A stretch of 7,294 nt of DNA from Kiritimatiellota bacterium (lineage in GTDB: Bacteria > Verrucomicrobiota > Kiritimatiellia > RFP12 > UBA1067). Positions within the stretch are counted from its first letter, which is position 1; each line of letters begins with the position of its first letter. Below the pieces are notes generated by a model. That model had not been told where the DNA came from, ran no database searches, and saw nothing but the letters and a program-made list of their open reading frames with translations. The DNA lies in NCBI GenBank assembly GCA_009777165.1, contig WRML01000100.1:1-7294 (forward strand), written 5' to 3'. A program made the position numbers and the translations under genes. Positions 1-6,616 of this stretch are shown piece by piece.

Positions 1-3000
1 TGAGGTCTTCCCCCGCGCAGTCGGCGGGGTCAGCATACAACATGCTGTTGGGCGGGGGTTGCATGGACTGTCCAGGGGGGGCGACGGACACGATCAGCCC
101 GTACCCGCCGTTGCCTTGGTAGTACGCAAGGGCGAAGTCATGCAACCCAACAGCGAGCGTGCGTGTCCCGTATCCGTCTATCATGCCGTGGGAACCGTTG
201 TTGTTGACGACGAGCTGATTGTCAATGAAGAGCATACTGTTGTCGTCGCTCCGTGTATGGAAGGTATATTCGCCCGGTTCGGTGACGAGAAATTTCCCTT
301 TCCAGAGGGTGCCCCAGTATTCAACGGGCGAGAGTGCCCTGACCGTTGCGGGGAACCGCGACCCGTTCTCCGCAAAGTCCATGGTGTCGCCTGCCGTCCA
401 TGTCGTCTCTTTGCAGATGAGCGGGTAGTTTTGCAGGAACGCCTCGGCGTCCTCGAACGTGTTGAAGTGTCCCTGGTCCTTGACCCAGTTCGGATCCCGA
501 TTGTCAACCTTATAGTAATATCCGAAAAGGCCTGTCACCCCGGTCAAGCCTTCAACCTTGACTTCCTTGCCGGCCTGAATCATGAGCGCATCGAGGAAGT
601 AGGCGTTCGTCGTGCCCACCTGCAATTCCAGCGTCACGTTCCCGAGGGTCACGGGGTTCCGTTCCGGATCGGACTCGTCGTGTGGCGGGAGCACCAGTTT
701 TGTGCCGTCGCCCATCTGGAGGTTCAGCGTGCCGTCGCCTTGCCCTTTGGCGAAGGCCTCCGGTGTCAAGGCCGAGTTGCCTTCGATGAAGAAGAGGCCG
801 GACGTGAAGGTGCCGGTGAAGTCGTCGCCGATGTTGCACAGCGTGACGCTGCCGCCGATGGAGGAAATCTCGCCGCCGCCGGTGACCAGCCCGGTGAAGA
901 GGATGTCGTCGGAGCGGTTGAAGATGAGTTTCGCACCTTTCGCGACATGGACGCGTTCGGCAGAGCCGAGCGAGCCGGACGTTGCGCCGTCGCCCACGAT
1001 CATCGTCCCCAGCATCACGTACCATGTCCCGAAGAAGGTGTCGTTGTCCACCAGGAGGGTCAGTTCCCCGGTGCCGTTCTTCTCGAACTCGGAGCCGGGG
1101 ACCCCGTCCATGGGTACGTCGAGCGTCTGCTCCGTGTCAATCTTTGCGCACAGGTAGGATCCGGTGTCTGGCAAGGCGATGTCGCCGCCGCCGTTCCAGC
1201 CGGAAATCATCGAGACGGCCGAGCGCAGGAGGGCGTTGGGCATGCGCGTTTCCGTACGGCCTGGCTGGGTGATGTACGGCTGCAAGCACAAGGCGCCGGA
1301 GCCCTGTCCCCAGCCGATCTGGAAGTCGTGCGTACCGGCGTCCAGATAGTTGGTGGACGCTCTCTTGCCTGTGCCTGAGTTGGAGTTCTCGATAATCCGT
1401 TCCCCGTTGAGGTACATGTCGAGGCGGTCGTCGCTCTCGATCCCGAAGATGTACTCGCCCGGTTCGAGCGCGATGAACCTGCCTTGGTACCGTGCGCGGA
1501 AGTTTGACTTGTCTCCGAGTGGGACGGTGCCGCTCGCATACTGGCTGGGGAAATACACCCCGTTCTGATAGTTGAAGAATTCCGAGTCTGCCACAGCCAG
1601 CACCCCTGTCTGCGTGGTGTAGGCGATGAGCGTCGGTGTGCCCGCACCGTTGAAGTGGCTCTCCAACTGCACGGTGGTCGTGTTATTGCCCTCCTGATAG
1701 TTCCCGTTGTAGTAGGTGCCTTTCATCCCGCGGTTGGAGATGTTTTCCGCGGGTGCGAACGCGGCGAGTGCCGCACCCGCCTTGATCGAGACAGGCTGCA
1801 TGAACGGGGTGGCGCCCTGCAAGCCAAGGGTGCCGTCGTTGACGATGATCTGCCCGTTGAATTCGGGGATGGTCTGCCAGGCGAAGGTCTGTGTCCCCGC
1901 ACCTTCCTTGATGAGGCACGCGTCCTCGGCGGTGGCGGTCAGCCGCCCCATGTAGGAGCCCGACGTCTCGCCCGTGACAATCAGCGTCGTGTTTGTGCGG
2001 ATATCCACGCGGCTTCCCGAGATGCCCGAGAGCGATCGGATACTCACGGGGTACGGGCGTAGCAAGCGTTGCGGCAGCACGGCCGAGGCGATCGGCACTT
2101 GCGGGTCGCCTTCGACGAGGTCGCTCAGCGCCGTGAGCGGTGTCGCGCCGGGGGGGGCCATGAAGACCGTGAGGCCGCGGTCGCCCGTGCCTTGGTAATG
2201 CCCGATGACGATGTCGTGCCAGCCTTGCGCCAGAGTGATGGTACCGAAGGCGAGGCCGACCAGGTATCCCCCGTCGCTGTCTTTGATGACCACGGGTTGC
2301 CGGTTGATGTAAACCGCGCAACCGTCATCCGAGAGCGTCGCGAACGAGTACTCGCCGCTCTCCTCGGCATAGAACTCCCCGGTCCAGTAGCCGAAGTGAT
2401 AGTTACGGCCGTTGTAGTTGCCCTGGAACTTCGATCCGGGGCGGTTGGCCCCGGTGTCGCCCGCGTCGAAACCTTCGCCGAAACTGGAGCTGGACTCGAC
2501 ATACGCCGGCGCGTAAGGCGCGAGGAGCGCCTCGAACGTGTCCAGGTCGGACAGCTTGCCGGGGGCGACCACGAGCCTCGCCCCATCCGCGTCGAAGTTG
2601 TAATATTCGCCTGTCAGCCCGTACAGGCTGTTCACCGAAAGGCCCACGTTGAATGCCGTGCTGTCGGCCGTGTTGACCATTCTCAGCTCGATATCCCTGA
2701 ACGAGGTTCCCGCTGCCGCGACGGTGGGCCCCCGGTCCAGAGTGAAGTCGCCCATCGAGACCCCCGGATGGAACGTCTGCGTGTTGTTGCCGGCCTTGAA
2801 CACCTTCACGCCGGGGTCAATCGTTCCGGCGAACGTCCCCCCCTGGTTGTTGTTCCCGATGGTGAGCGTCGCGGCGTTCAGCGCCGCGTTCGTGACGAGC
2901 CCCCCCCCGTTGAAGCCGTTGACGTTCACGTCGAAGCCGTTGAGGTCCAGTGTGGCGCCGCTGAGGGCCGGGAAGAACATGTTTTTGGTAACAATCAGGT

Positions 3001-6000
3001 TACCCTTTCCGCCGCCAGATGGGAGGGCGTTCGGGTGACCGACCTTCAGGGTGCCGCCCTCGACCCGCGTGATCCGCCGGTACGTGTTCGGCGTGTCCAG
3101 CGTGAGGGTCCCCTCCCCCAACTTGCGTAGCCCGACGTCGGCATCCATCCCGGCGGGTGTCGCGTGCATCAGGGGGGGCGTGTTGCCCAGCGGGAGCTCG
3201 AACTTGTCGCTCCACGTGATGTCCAGATCCGTCGCCACGCCGAACATCCCGGCGCCGAGGATGAGGTTCGTCTTCACCCAACTGAAATTCGGCCCATACC
3301 CGACGGCGAACGTGCCGTCGTCGTTATTGCTGTTCAGCGTGAGGGCCCCCGCCCACGTGTTGCCCGCGCCGCCGAAGATCATGATACCGCTGTCCTGCGC
3401 CGTGATGGGGCCCGAGCCGCTCAGATCCCCCGACCAGACCGTGTACTTGTTGCCCGGCGGGTTGAAGCAGGCCCCCCCCTCGCCGATCGTCATCCCCCGG
3501 TTCGGGTGCGTGGTGAGCGGGTTGATGTTGTTGCGCGGGTCGGAACGGAGGCAGGCGTTGTCGAGGTAGAGGTAGTCTGCCCGGAACGCCGGCGGCTCTG
3601 CCCCCAGCGCGAGATCGGACCACAGGTGGAGCGCGGCGCTGTTCGAGGCGATGATCCCCCCTGTGAACGGGTTGCTGGCATCCGCCAGCGTCACCGTGCC
3701 CTGGTACTGCGCGACCAGCTTGCGCGAAGCCCCCCCCGGGTCGTCCCCGAGATTCCTGAACCGGAGGCCGTCCGTGTTCCACGCCTGCATCCCCCCCCCG
3801 ACGTGATAACCGCCGATGCCGGGGTGGGAGATCAGCGTGCCGCCGAAGTCGCGCCCCGCCTCCGCGCCGAGCGTGAGGTACGGGAAGGCGCTCAGGTCAT
3901 AGGTGAAGTTCCGCATGTCATTGTTGAAGAGGAAGGCCCCCTGCGAGTCCAGCGTGATGCGGCTGAGGAAATCGTCAATGCCCTGCTGGCCGACATTGAT
4001 GTTGATCAGGAGGCCCGCCCCGTTGGCGATGCGGATGTCCCGGGCCCCCGGGTACGGCGGGACCCCCAGCGCGTTCGCGTGATAGACCACGAGGACCGCG
4101 CCGTTGATGGTCGTCCCGTTCGTGTAGGCGTTGTCGCCGCGCATGTCCAGGTACCCCCACGAGCCGGCCTCCAACACGACGCTCGCGCCCGGGTCGGTGA
4201 TTGGGTCGGGATAATTCAACGACCCCCCTGCGACAAAGAACTTGTACGCCTTGCCGCTTGCGCCCGTGTAAGGGGTGTAGATCCCCGAGTAGGTCCCGTT
4301 CACGCTGAACGTCAGGTTCGGGTGCTGGGAAAGGTCAATGTCCTCCGTGACGCGGCCGAACAAGCTGATCGAGCCTTCCGAGGCAGGGTCGATGAGCGGC
4401 AGCAGAAGGGCTGCCCCCCCGTCGATGTCATATCCGACGACCGCCCCCTTCTGCACGAGGATGCTCCCCGGCGCCAGGTCCGGGAGCGACTCCGCGGTGC
4501 GGAAGTACAACTGCCCCTCCGCCACGGTGACGCGCCCCGTGAACGTGTTGTCCCCGTACAGGTTCAGCCCCCCCGGCCCGGTCTTCGTCAACCCCCCGCC
4601 GGGGTCATTGGGATCCGCGAGCAGCGGCTGGTTGATGCCGATGGTCGTGCCGGCGATGACGTCGAAGCAGGCCCCCCCGCTCTGCACGTAGGCCCCCGTG
4701 AGACCCTGCAGGAAATCATTGCGCGGGTTCCCGTCGCGGTTGCGGAGCATCCCCCCGTTCAGGTAGATGTAAGTCCTGGACCCGCCGTTCGCGGCGACGC
4801 GCTGCACCCACGTCAAGCCCCCATTCAGAAAGGCCTCCGCCAGGTTGCTCGCGTCCTGGTTGTTTTCCGTCAAGACCAGTTCGTTCCAGGCCTCCGCGCT
4901 CCCGCTGTTCACAATCAGCCTCGCCTGTGCGCCCTGCCCGTGGCTCAGGATGATACGCGCACGGCTGAGGAGCGTCCCCCCCGCGACCACCACCTCGCCC
5001 GTCGTGCTGGTGTTCCCGTTGGCAGCGATATAGAAATGGCTGCTCGCCACCGTCACGAACCCGTTCGGCAGGATCGTCAGATGCCCTTGGCTTCCGCCAT
5101 ACATGGCGACATAGATCTCCCGGTCCGCATGAAGCCATGCCTGCTCGCTCGTCCCGCCGACCACCACCCTTGCCGTGCCACCGTCCCTACCGATGGACAG
5201 GTCGCGGAACTGCGTCCCCCTCGGCAGCTCGAACGTCCCCCCCTTCAGCTCGAGATCGAACGCCTGCCCGGGCTGATACCCCAGGAACACCGCGCCGTTG
5301 ACCGTGTCCAGCACCGTCAGCGTCCCCCTGTCCATGCGGAGGCCGCCGCTGTAGCCCTGGAAATTCTTGAAGACCTTCGTGTCCGAATAATGGTCCACCA
5401 TCCCGCCGTTCTCGATGAAGACAGCGTCATTGTCATCCGGCACCGCAAGGCCGCTCCAATCCGCAGGCGAGTTCCAGTCCTCCCACACCCCCGGGGTGCC
5501 GCGCCAGAACGTGTCGGTGGGGATCTCCGCCTGACCGAACGCCACGCGCTGCGCCATGTAGCTCGCGACAACCTCCTCCATCGCCAGCGGCCCGTCATAC
5601 ACGCGCAGGCTCGCGATCGAGCCGCGCCACGGGTTGTCCCAGTTATTGTTATCCATATTCCGCACCGCGCCGAGGGTGAAATAGCCCACGTCATCACGGA
5701 TCGCGGCCGGCACCGGGAACCGGCGGTCACGCATCACCCCGTTCACATACAGCCGCTCCACCCCGCTCGCGTCACGCGTCGCCGCGATATGGAACCACTG
5801 CCCTGCCGGCGGATAGACGTTGAGCGGGTTAAGCGCGTTCCAGCGGAGGTTCTGTGCTGCGCCGTAACGCTCGACCGCGTTATTGTTATCCGTGCCCCAA
5901 CGGAACTCCATGCAGCATCCCTCCAAGGGACTGATCTGCGACCACTGGTTGCGCCCCGTCCAGGTGAACAGGACATCCATACTACCGTCGTGCTGCGGCT

Positions 6001-6319
6001 TGTACGCCCAGACCTCCCATGCCCACGGGTTGGTCCCGCACACCACGTTCGGCGAAACCATATTCGTCATCACGGAATCATTGCTCCGGTTCAGCGACAC
6101 CGCCGCAACCCCGGTTCCCGCGACATCACTGTCGAAGGTGATCCCGTTCCCGTTGCCGACCGGGCGGAACTCCCCGCCCAGCGTGCCTTTGTTTTGCCAC
6201 GTTTTCGACAGACTGTCGTAATCCGCCGCATCCAGTTTGATCAACACATTCGGTGCCGCCAGAGCGGCCGCACCCGCCAGCGCCACAAGCGCCGCAAGAC
6301 CCATTCGCAGTTTCCTCAT
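1..6319 (-). CDS. Giant exported LamG / PATR beta-strand repeat / triple PA14 protein (3' end off window)
   Basis: The minus frame is open from the ATG at 6319-6317 to the left edge, giving at least 2106 residues with no stop. I checked every codon for TAA, TAG and TGA. The start is supported by GGAGG six bases upstream and a Sec-type signal peptide (MRKLRMGLAALVALAG, cleavage near ALA-A at residues 21-22). Residues about 55-258 look like a LamG/concanavalin-A-like domain (WFHIAATRD at 175-183, LYVNG at 190-194, SLRVYDG at 237-243). Residues about 270-1230 are beta-strand repeats rich in Gly, Asn and Thr. They include autotransporter-associated (PATR) motifs near 530-606 (YVQSGGACF, then LTKTGPGGLNLYGDNTFTG) and 1064-1144 (RKLGEGTLTLD, LKVGHPNALPSGG), with further copies near 1471 and 1747. 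PA14 domains lie near 1235-1390, 1532-1688 and 1931-2086. The likely role is a surface or secreted protein binding carbohydrate; this is inferred from the domains. The anchor or barrel at the C-terminus cannot be seen. No catalytic domain was recognised. Confidence 0.9.
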   Translation of the reverse strand, partial: MRKLRMGLAALVALAGAAALAAPNVLIKLDAADYDSLSKTWQNKGTLGGEFRPVGNGNGITFDSDVAGTGVAAVSLNRSNDSVMTNMVSPNVVCGTNPWAWEVWAYKPQHDGSMDVLFTWTGRNQWSQISPLEGCCMEFRWGTDNNNAVERYGAAQNLRWNALNPLNVYPPAGQWFHIAATRDASGVERLYVNGVMRDRRFPVPAAIRDDVGYFTLGAVRNMDNNNWDNPWRGSIASLRVYDGPLAMEEVVASYMAQRVAFGQAEIPTDTFWRGTPGVWEDWNSPADWSGLAVPDDNDAVFIENGGMVDHYSDTKVFKNFQGYSGGLRMDRGTLTVLDTVNGAVFLGYQPGQAFDLELKGGTFELPRGTQFRDLSIGRDGGTARVVVGGTSEQAWLHADREIYVAMYGGSQGHLTILPNGFVTVASSHFYIAANGNTSTTGEVVVAGGTLLSRARIILSHGQGAQARLIVNSGSAEAWNELVLTENNQDASNLAEAFLNGGLTWVQRVAANGGSRTYIYLNGGMLRNRDGNPRNDFLQGLTGAYVQSGGACFDVIAGTTIGINQPLLADPNDPGGGLTKTGPGGLNLYGDNTFTGRVTVAEGQLYFRTAESLPDLAPGSILVQKGAVVGYDIDGGAALLLPLIDPASEGSISLFGRVTEDIDLSQHPNLTFSVNGTYSGIYTPYTGASGKAYKFFVAGGSLNYPDPITDPGASVVLEAGSWGYLDMRGDNAYTNGTTINGAVLVVYHANALGVPPYPGARDIRIANGAGLLININVGQQGIDDFLSRITLDSQGAFLFNNDMRNFTYDLSAFPYLTLGAEAGRDFGGTLISHPGIGGYHVGGGMQAWNTDGLRFRNLGDDPGGASRKLVAQYQGTVTLADASNPFTGGIIASNSAALHLWSDLALGAEPPAFRADYLYLDNACLRSDPRNNINPLTTHPNRGMTIGEGGACFNPPGNKYTVWSGDLSGSGPITAQDSGIMIFGGAGNTWAGALTLNSNNDDGTFAVGYGPNFSWVKTNLILGAGMFGVATDLDITWSDKFELPLGNTPPLMHATPAGMDADVGLRKLGEGTLTLDTPNTYRRITRVEGGTLKVGHPNALPSGGGKGNLIVTKNMFFPALSGATLDLNGFDVNVNGFNGGGLVTNAALNAATLTIGNNNQGGTFAGTIDPGVKVFKAGNNTQTFHPGVSMGDFTLDRGPTVAAAGTSFRDIELRMVNTADSTAFNVGLSVNSLYGLTGEYYNFDADGARLVVAPGKLSDLDTFEALLAPYAPAYVESSSSFGEGFDAGDTGANRPGSKFQGNYNGRNYHFGYWTGEFYAEESGEYSFATLSDDGCAVYINRQPVVIKDSDGGYLVGLAFGTITLAQGWHDIVIGHYQGTGDRGLTVFMAPPGATPLTALSDLVEGDPQVPIASAVLPQRLLRPYPVSIRSLSGISGSRVDIRTNTTLIVTGETSGSYMGRLTATAEDACLIKEGAGTQTFAWQTIPEFNGQIIVNDGTLGLQGATPFMQPVSIKAGAALAAFAPAENISNRGMKGTYYNGNYQEGNNTTTVQLESHFNGAGTPTLIAYTTQTGVLAVADSEFFNYQNGVYFPSQYASGTVPLGDKSNFRARYQGRFIALEPGEYIFGIESDDRLDMYLNGERIIENSNSGTGKRASTNYLDAGTHDFQIGWGQGSGALCLQPYITQPGRTETRMPNALLRSAVSMISGWNGGGDIALPDTGSYLCAKIDTEQTLDVPMDGVPGSEFEKNGTGELTLLVDNDTFFGTWYVMLGTMIVGDGATSGSLGSAERVHVAKGAKLIFNRSDDILFTGLVTGGGEISSIGGSVTLCNIGDDFTGTFTSGLFFIEGNSALTPEAFAKGQGDGTLNLQMGDGTKLVLPPHDESDPERNPVTLGNVTLELQVGTTNAYFLDALMIQAGKEVKVEGLTGVTGLFGYYYKVDNRDPNWVKDQGHFNTFEDAEAFLQNYPLICKETTWTAGDTMDFAENGSRFPATVRALSPVEYWGTLWKGKFLVTEPGEYTFHTRSDDNSMLFIDNQLVVNNNGSHGMIDGYGTRTLAVGLHDFALAYYQGNGGYGLIVSVAPPGQSMQPPPNSMLYADPADCAGEDL

Positions 6320-6324
6320 GATAC

Positions 6325-6331
6325 ACCTCCA
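6325..6331 (-). promoter_or_regulatory. Shine-Dalgarno site of the giant gene
   Basis: On the minus strand the sequence is TGGAGGT, with GGAGG at 6330-6326, followed by a six-base spacer (TGTATC) and the ATG at 6319. This near-perfect anti-16S match at the normal distance fixes the start, although the frame stays open upstream to a TGA at 6484-6482. The signal peptide that begins right at this ATG agrees with the choice. Confidence 0.85.
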
Positions 6332-6349
6332 ACCCAATTTAAACGATAG

Positions 6350-6379
6350 GATAAACAGTACACCCTTTTGCGTGCGCAA
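6350..6379 (-). promoter_or_regulatory. Possible promoter of the giant gene (weak)
   Basis: An A/T-rich stretch lies just upstream of the ribosome binding site. On the minus strand TTGCGC (6379-6374) could act as a -35 element, and TTTATC (6355-6350), 18 bases later, as a poor -10 element. The -10 matches consensus at only three positions. I offer it because the terminator upstream implies that the giant gene needs its own promoter in this gap. Sigma-70 consensus may not apply well in this group of bacteria. Confidence 0.2.
6368..6379. promoter_or_regulatory. Short palindrome, operator-like
   Basis: TTGCG-TG-CGCAA is a perfect 5+5 inverted repeat with a two-base centre, about 50-60 bases upstream of the giant gene's ATG and overlapping the only -35 candidate. 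Size and position suit a regulator half-site pair. It could also be chance in GC-rich DNA, and no regulator gene is visible nearby. Confidence 0.25.
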
Positions 6380-6426
6380 GGCAAGCAAAAAAAAACGGAA
6401 AAAAAGGGGAAGGGGAAGGAGGAGAC

Positions 6427-6466
6427 CAAGGGGACCTAGGGGACGAAAGGGACGTAGGGGACGAAG
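6427..6466 (+). repeat. Left array of 9-base repeats
   Basis: Four tandem 9-base units read CAAGGGGAC, CTAGGGGAC, GAAAGGGAC and GTAGGGGAC, followed by a partial unit GAAG. The core AGGGGAC is constant apart from one base. The array is the inverted counterpart of the one at 6563-6607. Both lie in the gap between the two genes. The open frames through it give only Arg/Gly/Pro-rich low-complexity peptides, so it is not treated as coding. Confidence 0.85.
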
Positions 6467-6475
6467 CGTGCGATA

Positions 6476-6491
6476 GTGAAATCACTTTCAC
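6476..6491. repeat. Small perfect hairpin GTGAAA-TCAC-TTTCAC
   Basis: A six-base perfect inverted repeat with a four-base loop lies inside the loop between the two 9-base arrays. It is not directly followed by a T-run on either strand: on the plus strand nine bases separate it from T10. It is therefore not called a terminator. It may be part of a larger folded element or a protein-binding site. Confidence 0.5.
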
Positions 6492-6500
6492 GGAGGACTG

Positions 6501-6555
6501 TTTTTTTTTTGCCGCAATTGTGTATTCCATTGTGTCTATTGTGGTAAAAAAAAAA
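6501..6555. repeat. T10 / A10 inverted pair enclosing ATTGTG repeats
   Basis: Ten T at 6501-6510 and ten A at 6546-6555 are perfect complements separated by 35 bases. They are nested inside the larger inverted arrangement of the 9-base arrays. The enclosed stretch carries three copies of ATTGTG, two of them extended to ATTGTGT. The A10 side, read on the minus strand, is also the U-tract of the terminator at 6546-6569. Confidence 0.6.
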
Positions 6556-6569
6556 GAGGAGCCTCTCCT
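6546..6569 (-). terminator. Intrinsic terminator of the phosphoesterase gene
   Basis: On the minus strand AGGAG-AGG-CTCCT forms a five-base-pair, GC-rich stem with a three-base loop, followed by C and then ten T. It begins 47 bases after the TGA of the phosphoesterase gene. This is the textbook layout of a Rho-independent terminator, though the stem is short. It argues that the phosphoesterase and the giant gene are not one operon. Confidence 0.65.
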
Positions 6570-6607
6570 AGGTCCCCTAGGTCCCCTTCGTCTCCTAGGT
6601 CCCCTAC
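6563..6607 (-). repeat. Right array of 9-base repeats, inverted relative to the left array
   Basis: On the plus strand the units are GTCCCCTAG, GTCCCCTTC, GTCTCCTAG and GTCCCCTAC (6572-6607), preceded by a degenerate CTCTCCTAG that overlaps the terminator stem. The reverse complement of a unit is CTAGGGGAC, the same unit as in the left array. Over a 38-base alignment the reverse complement of this array and the left array differ at only about five positions, so the two could pair as long stem arms around a loop of roughly 100 bases. Confidence 0.85.
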
Positions 6608-6616
6608 CCCTCATCG

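Noticed and set aside
59..1378. Plus-strand open frame of 439 residues
   Set aside because: It is the same antisense register over the PA14 part of the giant gene, with no recognisable domain; the minus strand reads as PA14 domains.
2069..3130. Plus-strand open frame of 353 residues
   Set aside because: Antisense shadow in the same register, of charged low-complexity composition.
3164..6349. Plus-strand open frame of 1061 residues
   Set aside because: It is codon-aligned antisense to the giant gene. It is open only because the sense strand lacks TTA, CTA and TCA codons there. Its product is Arg/Pro/Val/His-rich without recognisable domains, while the minus frame gives clear LamG and PATR motifs.
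6476..6510. Plus-strand terminator from the GTGAAA hairpin and T10
   Set aside because: Nine bases separate the stem from the T-run, and no plus-strand gene ends upstream.
6427..6607. CRISPR array
   Set aside because: Units are 9 bases, directly tandem, without spacers, and the two arrays are inverted.
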